The notes beneath the pieces are model-generated. The model had not been told where the DNA came from. It worked only from the letters and a program-made list of their open reading frames with translations, and made no database searches. From positions 11,331,361 to 11,395,360 of the forward strand of contig NC_067120.1 in assembly GCF_021347895.1 (NCBI RefSeq): 64,000 nucleotides of DNA, read 5' to 3'. The stretch is from Acanthochromis polyacanthus (taxonomy: Eukaryota; Chordata; Actinopteri; Pomacentridae). Below, piece after piece: positions 1 to 13,081 of this stretch (position 1 is its first letter; each line of letters begins with the position of its first letter). The translations under genes were made by a program, and so were the position numbers.

Positions 1-3000
1 CTGGTTTGGGTCCAAGCAGCTCCGCAAATACAGATGTTTGGCAATTTACTATATTGACTTTGCATTCGTAAATAGAAGTAGTTGATAATAACTCATCAGG
101 AGGCCTTGTACAACACTCCAGTTGTGTGTTCTCATTTCTCAGTTTCCCCCAGTGATGTGCCCAATCATCCTCAGGAACAGGCACATGCTGGCGTGATGGT
201 TAATTGCATTGGGACAGGGACGAGGACAAGGCTTGCACAATATTGTCCAAATAGCCATTACGCAGTTAGGCAAACAGTCTATCACAGCACAGGTCATGCG
301 GAGGGTGCATGTGTGTGCATGTAGGCGTGCGTGGGTGAGGGGTGGCTGTTTGACTGACGCTGAAATTAGGCCATCTGTTAAAATGATTACATGCACAATA
401 TGTAATATAAAGCAGGAGTTTCTTTTACAGTCACTTCTAATGAAAATTTGTGTCAACACTCCAGCGATGAGTATATTTAACCTCACCGATAAAATAAACT
501 AGATACATGTAAAGACAGCACTGTCTTCCTGCCCGTCTTTCTGTGTTTTTTCCTCTTCAAGTAGTGCCTTCCACTCCCATGGCAACGAGGCCCGGCTCCA
601 GGGGAAACCATGGAGATCCTGCCTTTCATGTGCGAGATGCTTTTATTTCGACACATAAGTTGATAGAAGGCCGTCCCTGTCTGTTTGATACGGATGCATC
701 TCAGCCTCAGTCATGCTGCTGCTTGCATCCAAAGCCAGGTGTCAATAGATGCTTCCTGTGCATCTAAAATGAAGCGGGGTGCAAAGCAGGCTGCAGAGCA
801 CATGTGGTGAATGGCTGACGCAGATGTGTGACAAATGGAAATTTAATTGGCTGTATAGGCAAATTTAAAAAGATTTAGCTTTTTATTAACACTAATTTGA
901 AACACAAACAAAATGTTTAGAATAAGAAAAGAAAAATCTATCGACAAGGGGAAAATAAAATGTGAATTTAAAGACATTTTTTAAATTTATTTTTAAACTT
1001 TACCTCCAATTGTGCGACATACCACCCTTACATTGTATGGTTATGGTCATTAGGCAGTATGTTTCATCTTCCCACTCCACATATAGTCTTGGTCAGGTTC
1101 CCTAAAGTCAGAGGGAATGAGACACATCTAGGTCTGTCTGTGTCATTTTTACTGTCCTACTTACATGATCAACATCCAAACCACAGAGGGGCATCACAGT
1201 CCCAATTCCCTCGACCGTGTTTGTCCTTGACTTTGAGATATTAGTAGTGGACTGCACAGCTAATTGTATATTTGGGGAGAGTCTGTGGACATCATTTGTC
1301 AACTTAATTATATCATAGTTTAATGGAGAAAATATAATGCAATGGTAGGTTTGCAAACACCAAATTCACTGAACTACCATTTTCATTATAATAAAACCAG
1401 AGATGGGAAAAAAGTCTCATTTATTTTACTGCATTTTGAAGATCCAACAAAAATTCAATAAAGTATTATTACCACTACAAAGCACTGCAGTGTCTTAAAA
1501 ATGGCTCCAAAATGTTAACCTTCTCTCTCAGATACAGATTTCATAAGAATTTCTTCAGCTCATCTCCTACTAGAACTATTAGTCGGTAAGTAATCCAAAA
1601 CTCTGTCACTGCTGTTGTGATCTATTAGTGTTCAGATGTGTTGAGCAAACTACAATAATGTTTTTGTTTTAGTGTACATTTAGTTAGAACACCTAATTTA
1701 TTAGGCTATATCAAGTTTTTATGTCCTAGTATTGTGTAATGTGAGGCATGCAGACTCCCATCAGTTCCCATCGGTACACGAACATCCTCATATGATTCAT
1801 AAAACACCGTACCAGGGACGGCAGATAACGAATGCCCTCCTGCCTCTGGTCACGTTATTTAGCTGAGGGTAAACATGGAAGCTAGGTGATGGGTTTTTGT
1901 TTGCCAATTTGGTTTACTTGGCAACCGGCAGGCACAGGCCAGGGTAAATTGCAGTCTCATTTTCACTCAAGTGTTTCACAACGTTTGGCACAGAGGAAAC
2001 AGTTTGTCTTGGGAGAGACGGCTGATTTTAACCGTGAAACATTCACACTTCAAACTCAGAGAGTGCACTTTCAGGTGGCACAAGGCTCATTTTCCATTGT
2101 GGTCATAGACGGAGACCACAGCTGCAATAAATCCGAAGTGGGAGGAATTAAATGGTTTTGTGGCACCGATACAACCTTAATAAATGTCTCAGCTTATCTT
2201 GGGGCAAGTGATAAAAATAAAAGCTTGGCGGTACAGCTTTGTAACCAAAACCCAACTTCAGTTTCATTTAGGTATCTAGTGCCAGAATTATGTCTTGCCC
2301 CAAGGGACTAATAAAATGATGACACCTTTATCCCCCAAATCCTCAGATAGAGCATCATAAAACAAAAGTATTACTTTCTTTATACATAGGCTTGAGATTT
2401 TGGGCCAGAAAGGCCTCTGTCCATATTGTGCCACAGAATGATTTCAGCAATATATTTTCTCCGGAGATCAAACAGATGCTCTTTGTTAAACAGGTGATGG
2501 TACAGCAGTGTGTACCGAGCACTGTGGACGGAGTTTAGCTTTTTTATCAGGATGAGAAGAACTGCTGAATCAAAAATAATCTTGGATCGACAAGTGCTGT
2601 CAAAACAGCGCAACCCCCATTATTCCTATGATCTAATCTTCAAAGCCTGGGATGCACACACTGTGCAGTTTGTTTGATAAAGAAGGCCCATTTTTTATGT
2701 ACTCAGTGCTTGGTGAAAGATGAAAAGTGCTGGTAGCTCCAACTCATGAGAATAAGAGGTAGCTACCATGAAAGAATTAAGTTTGACCAGGTTGTTTGAT
2801 CACACAAAATAATGGTAAGAACTGGATTTGGTTTTGTATTTGTTTATTTTTAGTTCATTGTAGGGTACTATATCACCAGTTTTATTCTATTTGAGTTAGA
2901 TGGAGTTCAAAGAAAGTAGCTCAGTTGGAATTAGTACTGCAGCTATAATGCAGAATTGAAATATAATCAATAATAAACATGGCGACTTGATGCTAACACA

Positions 3001-6000
3001 AATCATATGCAGTTTGCTGCATGATATATCTAAAGCACACGATACAGTCAGTGAAGTCAGCTTAAGCTTTAGAACTCCTGCCTAATTGCTCAGGTAGCTT
3101 ATGTAGCATCAGAAAACTGGCCTGCCTCCAGTGTAAACACAAAGATCTGCTTTTAGATAAATAGAATAACCTGTTTGCCATGTCTGGACTGCTTCCTTGT
3201 TGGACATATCATGACCAAACTCAGTATTTACCTCTTGTGTCAGTTTTAATGTCTGGAGTCAGTGTCTAAACTATGTGCTCTTCTTGGCAATATGAGGTTT
3301 AAGATGCTGCTGGTTGGCTGATCTGGCAAAAGGAAAGGTCATTAGCTTTGCATGGACAGATTTATATGCATTTGTAAGTCTGTATGTGCTAGTTAGATTT
3401 AGACTAGGCTTGTTAAGCTGCACTCTGCACACCTTTATAGCAGTGTTGCGATATTTTAGTTTTCTTGTAGCTGGAATAGTATTCCTTTTTTTGGCTGTTT
3501 GGCACATGCAATATATGCTCTTATTACCAAATTATGCAGCGGTGAACAATTTCTTTTCACCATTTTGGGTGTTATGATCTGATTGCTTTTATTTATTTAT
3601 TTTAGGTATTTCTGCATTGCTGATGTACTGTGGAGATGTCATGTTTTTTTTGTTTTTTTTTACTGCTTCTTCTGCAAAACATGTGGTCTGATAAAAGAAA
3701 GCAAATGTAAGGACATTAATGTACATTTGAGTGTTGTGTTTTTCAGCCCATTCACGTTGATGTTCCTATACATGATAGTGGTTTCATGAGAAACTTTTGA
3801 CCTTTTACAATACATGCAGTCACATATATTTTAATCATTAATATATTTGGGGATAGCTCAGTGTATCATTCTTCATCTCACAGTGACATCTAAACAGCTG
3901 ATTTTGGGATCTCTGCGACATTCAGTTGCACTCATTGCCATTTAAAAGCTACATGCAGGTAGTTTTACTTCCATCAGTGCCAGGTAATATTTGACTTGAG
4001 AGGTGCAACAAGTAACATTTTTAAATTAATCTCTGATTATCATTATTATTAGTTTATCATTTCAATTGACACATGGACATTTCAGCTGTATGTGTGCTGC
4101 TGCTGGATATCCACTTGGTCCACTCACATGTTCAGTATTCCACTCATGGTCCACACATAGCGGCACACAAAGAACTGAAGCTTACGTCAGTCTCTATTTA
4201 ATGTCTCTAGGTGGGTTTTTTTTTTTTTGAGTGTCTTGTATTCTTATGTAGAGTGATGAGGCCAAAGCCTCAAACACACACTTTGTACATTGTCTGTGTT
4301 CTGTAATTAGACATCTGCTCCACACATGAGATGGCTGACTGACTGTTTTTTTCCTTTGGTTTTTGGAGAAATCTTTCATTTGATATAACCGTACAAATTT
4401 GCCAGATGCTTGTGGACAGTATTCACAAAAGTTACTTAATAGTTAAAAGGAGTTTTTTGCTCAATGGGTAACCTTTTTTAGTAACTTGGTGATGTTTAAT
4501 TATCATAGCATGAATTTAATAATGTATTTATTTATATTCCGTGCCGTTTCAACAATGAAACTACTATTTTCAAACCTTTATTTGGACTGTGTCTTGTTAG
4601 GGTACCAGGCTACAATCACTCTGACGCTGACCGTGGAGTGATTCAGTACAACAAAGCCTCCATTCCACATTGTCTCTCACGCCACTATATTTGTGAAATG
4701 TTGGATAATTATTCGCTTCATTTGCTGTTCTGCCCCACTGTCACATGCACAATGAGAAAACAGAGCTTTGATTAGCAGTCCGGGCATCCTAATCTGCTGG
4801 AGGCTTAGTGAATCACTAATGCGACTCTCTGATCATAACTGTAATTGATTCAGTTGGTGAATTATTGCCTTTAGTTCGTTGAAAGCCAGAATATTTCATG
4901 CTTTCCAAAGCCGGGCATGCTTTGCTTCATGCGGTGAACTGAAAGTGTGAGTTTGAAACCCACACGCTCCACAAAGGCCACAAAGCTCAGTTCACAGCAG
5001 GGCACATGTTTCTCACCATGTGAGGCTGCATGTGTTGGTACACATGTCAGTGCTTCGGTGCAGAAAGAGGGCGAGTATGTTTGGATGTGGTCTGTGTTTA
5101 TGCAAGCAGAACTTTGTCAGCGTTGTGGCTGCATGGGCTTCAAGGTGAGAGAGCGAAGGTCAGGGAGGAACATCACCGTGAAGACTTGTTTTGGAGTCAA
5201 AAGGCCTGAGACAAGGCAGTTTGGAGATTACTATAAAAATGTAATGACTGCCACACACAAGAACTATCGTTGTGGAAATCCTTCGTAAATTATTACACAA
5301 AAAAGAAAAGAATGCTATCTGGCAATGAAATTCTACCACAAAGTGATCATCGTTATCGCAACTGTTCAGATGAATATTTTTCAGGGTTTATGGGAAGCAT
5401 CAGCTTATGGTATCATTATGACATCTTGTGTCCTATGCGGGTGACGTTTTTACATCCCAGTAGAGAAAGAACAGCTGTAAATAATAAAATTAATGATGCC
5501 TGAATTCCATTCATTTGCTTCACTTTCAGGGTCCTGAAATTGAAGATAAGCTTCTCATTTAACTAAAATAATTACCTTTCCATCCCATTAGACTAGATTT
5601 TTTTATTATTTTTTTTGTTTAGTGAATACTACATCCTCAGCACCAAGGTCAGTAAGAACAAATTGTGAGCACTGTGAGTATATCGTCATGTTTAATGCTG
5701 ACATGGTGAACAGCTGATTATTGGACAGAAAAAGATGTTTTGGTTTAGTTTAAATGCATAAAACACAAAAACTACTATGGGGGAAGGGAAAAGTAGGAAT
5801 TAGAAGAAAAAAGCTCTTTACCGTCTTTCTTTGAGGATTTGTAGGAGTCCTGATAAAAGATAAACAGTTCTGGTACTTTCTGCTAAGCTATTTCTTAAGG
5901 CCAAAACACGCACTGGTGCTTTGCAGATTTTCAGAGACGTGCATCTTTACTTCATATTTGACTATTTTAGCATATTTATTAAGTTAAAGAAAGGAAGGAT

Positions 6001-6704
6001 AACTTAGAAGTGAACAGAGGACAACCAGGGCAAAGCCACTACGTTGAGCTGAGGTTAAGGCTGGCCTGAACCAAGGACCATCTAATGCCTTTAAGTTAAA
6101 CTACAGAACATTCCATCGCACAGCTTTCTAATTGATACTGATGGGACATCTCTCGCTGATACATATCGCTGTAGTTTTATCACCTAGGGCTAATTTGGCC
6201 TTTGCATTGCGCCATTGCCAAGGGATGATGAGCCGTTTGCTTCTTGGAAGACAGTGCACAGATGCATCTTAGTAACCTGGTTTGCCAGTATCCACACCAG
6301 TGTCACATCATTTACAGTTTCCAGCAGTGTGGTTAGAAAACTCATGTCTTCCATTCCGTAACAAAGTGGGTAAGAATTCTTATTTTTCCTGATAACTTGT
6401 CCCTTGACACTTTCATGCTTCACATAACAAAACAGTATTTTCCCTGCATGTATTTTTCTTTAATTTAACCATGCTAATGCAACAACTACTATCCCAGACT
6501 TGTTTGTGTTAATATTATGTTACAGTTTACATCCATCATTTGGCACATTGAAGTAAAACACAAAGATGTTAATTAGTTTCACTTACCAAGTTACGGGTCA
6601 AATGTGGTTTAATTGTTTCTTCCTTTGGTCATACTTACACGACTCCCCATGCAGGAGCAGTGTTTGGGAGGGGGTCACCCAGGACTTCCTGAATTTATGG
6701 TTTT
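1..6704. other. Gene-free AT-rich intergenic stretch
   Basis: No exon, RNA gene or transposon was recognised. Open frames here are short and show no known domain; the longest, 141 codons at 1886-2311 on the + strand, has no recognisable motif and is treated as chance. The stretch holds T-rich low-complexity patches around 3580-3670 and 4209-4220. By position it belongs to the upstream flank of rora, about 47-53 kb from exon 1. Any enhancer role would need cross-species conservation, which cannot be read from one sequence. Confidence 0.6.
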
Positions 6705-6727
6705 GGTGATGTCAGAGTGACATCACC
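6705..6727. repeat. Perfect 10-bp inverted repeat with CRE-like arms
   Basis: GGTGATGTCA is followed by a 3-base spacer (GAG) and its exact reverse complement TGACATCACC. Each arm carries TGATGTCA/TGACATCA, one base away from the CREB/ATF octamer TGACGTCA. It could be a bZIP-type binding site or a chance palindrome. Confidence 0.5.
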
Positions 6728-7035
6728 GGGCCAGACCAAGTATTGGGGTGTTACATTTTTTTGAATTAATGTTTCTTTTGTATTAAAAGACATCATACAG
6801 AAATTACTGACCATGTTTAGCTGCATGTTAGACATTTAGAAATGCCAACAGTCTGGAGTGTGAACTGTGATGTTGTTTTCAGTTTTGTTTGCATCCAGGT
6901 TGTAGAACAGATCACCATGCTGTATGATGGTAGCGCTGAAGTGATGAAGGTGTGAATTGAGCACCCTATATAAAGGGTAGAGAGTTTGTGATTTTAGTGA
7001 GGCATGAGGTGGTGCTGACAAAATGTGTGGTGGGG

Positions 7036-7079
7036 TTTTTTTTTTTTTTTTTTTTGTTTGTTTTTTTTTGTGGGGGGGG
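7036..7079. repeat. T-tract followed by G-tract
   Basis: Twenty T residues (7036-7055), a short TTTG-interrupted T run to 7069, then eight Gs (7072-7079). Simple low-complexity sequence, prone to length error in assembly. The apparent lysine/proline-rich minus-strand ORF across it is an artefact of this tract. Confidence 0.85.
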
Positions 7080-7659
7080 AGAAGGCATATGTTAATTTTG
7101 AAATTATTTTTTCCTTGTAAAGTATTTTCTTGTTTTGTTACTTTAAGTGTCACATGAACGTAGAAGCACTGTAAAATACAATCTTCACTTCTTTTGCACA
7201 CAAGAAGCCTGCTGAGTCTCCCTGCCTACCACCTTCCTTGAACTTTTCCTGGAGTGTTCAGTCTTCAATATGAGGTAATGTAACAGTCAGTTTAATGAAC
7301 AATGTGCAGATGGTTTCTAAAGTAAGATAGCTTGCTCATATGAGAGATTCATACAAAAAATATTTAGAAACATGATTGAACAAGATTGCAAAAGCAGGAT
7401 TTGACCCATTTAGATTTTTAAAAGATAATTTACTGTTTCATTCATTAGAATAAATATTTAGATATTATTATCTTTAAGTTACTGTCTGACCTCATCAGAA
7501 TCTACAATAATTATGCCTCTTCTGTTAATATATAACCAGGCAATCAAAATGAAGTCATAAATGTTTTAATCATTCATTTTTGTTTGTCTGAAAGTGATCA
7601 ATAAATGCTTACATAACAACACTCCTGAAGGGCTCAGTGACCTCATCGTTCCTCTCAGG

Positions 7660-7990
7660 ATTTCTGGCTCAGTAACATGAGGAGCATCCACCGGGAGTTG
7701 TGAGGTTCTCTTACGTAAATCCTCATTTGGACAAATGGCCTTTTCTGCTCAGGGCATCAACATGTGGAACTCTTTTCCCACAGAAGTCAAAATGGATCCT
7801 GACTGAGATCACTTTAAATCCAAACAGTATTTAAAAGGGGGTTTAATCATATTGTCAGGAAAGATTTGGGACTTGTCATTTCGAGATATACGCCGCTAAC
7901 TATCTTATACTGTAAATGCTGTGGTATGTGTCACTCATGTTACATGCTTCATCCTATTCAAATAAACATTAAATCAATAAATGAATGAAA
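7660..7990 (+). mobile_element. LINE 3'-end relic (RT ORF C-terminus plus tail)
   Basis: Read on the + strand around 7741-7835, the frame gives FSAQGINMWNSFPTEVKM followed, after a stop, by DHFKSK. This resembles the C-terminal 'WNSLP...FK' segment that ends the reverse-transcriptase ORF of several non-LTR retrotransposons. Upstream, similar residues run from about 7670. Downstream is an AT-rich trailer ending in short AATAAA/AATGA-type units (7961-7989), as in a LINE 3' tail. The frame carries internal stops, so this is an old, dead, 5'-truncated copy. The clade (Rex1, L2 or CR1-like) cannot be fixed from so short a remnant. Confidence 0.55.
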
Positions 7991-10900
7991 CTCGTGAGCT
8001 AAGTCACATTGACATCATGAGCATCAGCAAATCCCCAGTTGTCTGATTGGCTGAAATAAAGATCAGATGTTATCTGATATGGGCCAGTAGGGTTAAACCT
8101 CCTGCAGCTGGCCTTTTGTAAAGGGCAGATAATTGTCATTTTACCACGTTAGCGCGTTATGTTGTAGGTGAATGAGGTTCTAAACTCAGGAACATATTCT
8201 GACAACACAAACGTGTAATGCCTTTAGCTCTGAATTTGAGAGAGCGCAGTTCTGAGTATATCTGGTTCTTCTCAGGCCTGATTGGACCTATTTAACTATT
8301 ACACACCCACAAAGCCTCTCTCAGGCTCACACACGCACATTGTCACAGTTTCCATGTCCGGTTTGAGTGAATTCAAAGTACAGCCTCAGGCACTACAGCC
8401 TTTTATTCCTCCCAAAAGGAAATGACCTACGCGGTTGCCACATTAGTACGGGCCTGCATTCACGCTAACTCCCTTCCTTTTGGTCCAGGAAAATCTATAT
8501 GTAAAGTATTTCACTCAGAATAGCAAATTACAACCGTCTCGGCTGAGAATGTTCCATGAGTCAGTTCATGTTACCGGTAGTTAACCACGTTGTTAGTTAT
8601 GCATGAGTAAATTAATTGATCAACAACCAAGCTAAAATTAGAATGTAATACTTGATGAGAAACATTATTGCTTCACAGGCTTATAAACATGGTGATTTAG
8701 TCGATTTAAATGTATTTGTAATGTTCTGAATAATGTAGTATTTTGCCTTTAATGTGAGAAATGTAATTGTCCAGATTTCATGTTAAACTAATTACGTATT
8801 GAACATAATGGTGATGGGATGGCAGCACTTTTGTTGTCACTACAATTGTCTGTTAGAAGAAACTAAGCTGAACACTTACACTGTTGAGAACATGTAGCTG
8901 ATGCTTTAGCAGCAGGTTGAAAGGTGCTGCCATCTGCTGGAGCTACAATCACAACTCATTTTAAACCAAAGCTGGTGTGTCTTTGTGGAGCCCACGTTGC
9001 AAATGTGGTGTGTTCTCATTGTCCACTTAACATACTTTAAAACCCTTGAATGTTATCAGTTTCCCTCCAGCTAGACATGCCAATTTCACTTCCCTGCACA
9101 GAACCAACAATATATACCGGCACATCCACTCTGGGACTCGTATGCTATATGAGGTACATTTTCAGTATACAAAGGCACAAAACCTTGCACTCATACACAC
9201 AGGCACTAATGGACATGTACCATTATGCTCCCTGTGTGCCAACACACACCGACCACCTGGAGATTTCTTCATCGAGGTTTAGCAAACAAAAGCAAAAGTG
9301 AGCAATGTAGGACTGTTGATTTACGACATGTACCCAGAAAATCTCTTTATTCTGGCTGACGGCAATTATTTACAAGTGTTTACTCAACAACATGAAGAAT
9401 GTTCTTAGCAAATAGACACTTGTTTACAACCAATCACAGGGACCGGGCTCATGAATGTTAGGATACACAGTGTGAGCCCCTTTCTCTCACCATGCTATTT
9501 TTAGTAGACACCAATGCCTTCCGGCAAAAATCACATGAATATGGATAGTGTGCTCGGCTGTACAGAGTGGTTTACAGCAAGAGAGCAATGATTCAGACAG
9601 ACAGCCTGCATGTACTCTCTGTGTGTACAATAAACACTGGACCACTGTCAGAGTATCATTAGGCTTTGCAGTAATAAAGTACCGACCAGTTGTTGGTCAC
9701 TAAGCAGGGATGTTTAAGTGTTGTTTGAGAAAAATGCATCATAAGAACCAGGATTTATTTAAAACCTGCACTGTGCTTGTACTATTTAAATACTGTTGTA
9801 ACACTGCTTCTAGTCTTTTATGACAGTTTTGACAATTACACTTGTTTTACTGTAGTTTACATTTCTAGCTTTGTTGCATCAGTTTCCAGTCAAAGATGAT
9901 GAACTCACTGCCGTCTTAAATACTGGAAAAGTGTCAAACATAAAAATGCAAAAATCACTCTTGGTATCACAAAGAAGGTTTTTGCCGCTTGCTGCAATAT
10001 TTTTACTCTCCTCCAAAGCACATAATCCTTGTGATCATGAGAGCTGGCAAAAATAGCACGACCACACAATGAAAGTAATGGATTCAGGATGCAGAAATAA
10101 TCTGCAAAAAAGTGAAAAAAAGAATCTTAATTTGCTTTAATTATAGAATGTAATTAATTCTTTAACATGGAAAGTAAACATTAAAATATTGATTGAATTT
10201 TACTTCAAAATACTACCACAAATTCATATTTAACACTTCTTCTTGTGAACTCATTTTCTTCTTACCAGAAACTCAGCCATTTATTATTTGCAGAAACAGC
10301 ACAGTGCTTGACTTTTTACTTTGCGCTGCTCCTAAATGTATCTGGTTTACTTGCCATCACTCTTGTACCAACTAGCACCGTCTTGCATCCTGTCCTTGAC
10401 CTCAACATAGTTTGCAAGTCAATATTATTCAAAGGCTGTCTATGGTTATGCCTTTAAATAGGCCAATTTAGGTTTGGAGCACATGCATCTTAGAAGACAG
10501 GTTTATTTTGGTGTAAGTCAATTTTTCTCAAGTCTCCTTGGCCGTCGGGACATATCCTTGAGAAAGAGGCCACAGGCGTCTGTACTTTTCTAAACTATCT
10601 GAAATCAACTAGTACTCCTTGCAGCAAAAAAACGCACAGTGTCTGCCCTTTAATAGATTACAGGTCCTGCAAGTTTAGCATTGTCCAGTAGAGAGTGCCC
10701 TGACTCTGTTCAACACAGGACTGCTTAGCACCAACCACTGGCCGGCGCAAGCAAGGCACAGCCACCCAGATATGCTACAAGTTTGTAGATCAAATATCTG
10801 TAGTGAGATTCTTAGTATTTGTATAATGTGTATGTAATAAATTAAAATAGAAATTAAACATGAAGTGCAGTTTGCTTATTGATGTACTGCATATGCTGGT

Positions 10901-11129
10901 GTGTCTAATTATTTTTTCACACCTAGAGTACATTTGTGCTCAGGGGAATACAGTATTCACTTAGCAAATCTAAATGATTCATTTGTCATACAGTTTAAAG
11001 CCCTAGGCTATGGCACCGTAAATCATTTGGCCAAAACATTTGACAGAAATGAATATCATGGCTTTGTTGGGTAATAACACCCAAGCATTACTTCACCTAG
11101 AGAACGCTAATGCCTGCCAGTGTCAACTG

Positions 11130-11273
11130 TCTTGTCTTCTCTTCTTCCTGTCTTCTCTTCTTACACTCCTCATCCCTTCTCCTTCTCCTCTCCTCGCCTC
11201 TCCTCTCTAGTATTCCTACTCCTTATCTCCTTTATTCTTATCTGCCTTGTTCTCTTCAACTGTCCTCTCCCCA
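11130..11273. repeat. Polypyrimidine tract (CTT/CCT-rich)
   Basis: About 140 bases consisting almost entirely of C and T, with imperfect CTTCT and CTCCT units and only scattered purines. It explains the Ser/Leu-rich open frames on the + strand here. Such tracts can adopt triplex DNA in vitro; nothing here shows that it does. Confidence 0.75.
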
Positions 11274-12789
11274 TGGAGTGGTCTTGTTCTCCTCACTTGC
11301 AGATGATGTGGTTTGGAAGGCTGGAGCTGATGCAAAGTGACGTGTCTCCCCATCACAGGAGTGGAGCTGAGGCTGGGCCTCACTTCCCCCGCACTGGGCT
11401 GTTTTTGTTCGCCGCAGCTCATGCGGATAATTTGCCGGGATGCAGTGGAGGGCTGTCACAAGGACTTGGCTCAAGGGGTGTGGGAAAATAGCAGAAGCGT
11501 CTTCCATGCTCATACCCTGCCTTAATGATGAGCATTAAATATGAACATCTTCTTTGTGTAAGCGATGCATTAGGCGCCCTACATGTCCCGCTCTCTTTGG
11601 TTTCACATTTTCTCTCTTTTGGTCCTTTCTTTCCCTCTCTGATTCTCTGTAGCCGCCTTGTCTAGAGTCTTGTTTGAGAATCAGTTGAATAATCCGACTG
11701 ACAAGCAGCCTTTAGGTCATGGCATCTCTGTTCAGAAAATATTCTCAATTCTTTGTGAAAGCACACCACAAACACAGCTCTGTGCGGCGAATGCAGCTGA
11801 TTCATTGCCTTCGCTGATTCAACTCTGCTCTTGATCTCATTGAAGGTTTTAAAGGTGATTGCCTGATGTATTGTACTGTAACTCTAGCGCATAGACCAAG
11901 CCTACCTTTGTAGCAGTGCTACTGCTGTAGCAGCCCAGACCAAATGATAAATTAACAGGCAGAAAGCTCCTTCATACCTTACTGATCAGAGACGGCAGTC
12001 CCAGTTCACTTGAACAAGTCTACGTAGAATTGTACATTGACAGTTACAGATAAAGTGATCTCCTGAAACTAAGGAAGAAAACACACCACCCTCCCTTAAA
12101 ATAGACCTCCCTGGGTACTGAAGCAAAGGACAGGGTGACATTGTGAATGCTAACATCTGTGCAGAACCTTGCAGTACCAAATGCCCCAACCCCAAGTTTG
12201 AGCAGACTCTACCGTCATCCTCCAAGGAGCAGCCATTTTGGAAGGCTCTCCCGGCACAGATGTTGCATATTAAAATGTAGGGCTGTTTTAGTGGAGGAAA
12301 TGCTATGGAGAGAGGGGGCTGCTCCTCTGTGGGCCTCACCTGTGCCTTCATCCGAGAAGCCAATCCAAGAGAGGGTACTGTCTAACCAACCAAAAACAAA
12401 GTGACATTCAAGATAAAGTCACCCTGCCACCTCTTTGACCCTGGGAGGCTGTGGATGTGGACAAATTATTTCACACATGAACACAACATGTTTACAACAG
12501 AGACAATTGACTTACATGCAGATTCTGATAAAATCATTGGTGTTATGATATACACACACTAGTAAAACTCCACCATGTGTGTCGCTGCCCCTTCATTATG
12601 AAGGCTAGTGTCAACATTATTTCGTAAAATCATAAAGATAATCTGTTCTCTGACTCTCCCTTATCACTGCTTAAACAGACAATGAACATTTTCCCAACAT
12701 CTCTCATCATGAAGCAAACATTGTCCACAAGATGGAGATATTCACCAGTTTAATGCTCAGCGCCCACCTGACTCCACATGAAACGACGA

Positions 12790-12846
12790 CAGAGGAGGAA
12801 GAGAGAGGCTGAGTGAGTGAGAGAGACAGAGCGGGGGAGAGGGAGA
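12790..12846. repeat. Polypurine tract (GA-rich)
   Basis: A GA-rich run with AGAGGAGGAAGAGAGAGG-type and GAGTGAGTGAGAGAGA-type units. Low-complexity sequence; no gene. Confidence 0.75.
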
Positions 12847-13065
12847 TGCACTACATGGCTGTGTGTGACAGATTGTGTTTGCATGAGGCAGTATGTGATG
12901 CCTGTATAATGTTTGAGTGTGTCTCTTTGTTTTGTGTACAGTACATGCTTGAGTGGGTGTGTGTTTTTGAATAGTGCAACACTCGCCGGCTGAGGTGCTA
13001 ACAGAGAGGTTCTGAGTGGTCCCTGAGCTTATTGGCCAGGGTCCCAGGGGCCCAGAGCAGAGGAG

Positions 13066-13081
13066 AGGTCAAAGCAGGTCA
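13066..13081 (+). promoter_or_regulatory. Perfect DR4 nuclear-receptor repeat
   Basis: AGGTCA, spacer AAGC, AGGTCA: two consensus nuclear-receptor half-sites in direct orientation, four bases apart. DR4 is the classic geometry for thyroid-hormone-receptor/RXR and LXR/RXR heterodimers. It lies 40.7 kb upstream of rora exon 1 in otherwise unannotated sequence. The match is exact; occupancy and target gene are unknown. A second perfect DR4 lies at 59025-59040. Confidence 0.5.

Larger units (their letters stand above)
7991..13065. other. Gene-free intergenic stretch
   Basis: No host exon or RNA gene recognised. Contents noted separately are a polypyrimidine tract at 11130-11273 and a purine tract at 12790-12846. 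Open frames near 11.1-11.5 kb and 12.0-12.4 kb are up to 125 codons but lack domains and mostly follow the biased base composition. A CTCF-like core (GCCATCTGCTGG) occurs near 8929-8940, but with a mismatch to the consensus. Confidence 0.55.

Noticed and set aside
1886..2311. 141-codon + strand open frame
   Set aside because: No recognisable domain, no splice context and ordinary AT-rich composition; a chance open frame.
8926..8942. CTCF-like GCCATCTGCTGG, with a similar site near 29489
   Set aside because: Both mismatch a key position of the CTCF core; too weak to call an insulator.
11986..12363. 125-codon minus-strand open frame
   Set aside because: No domain or splice signals; the opposite strand is also open over much of it.
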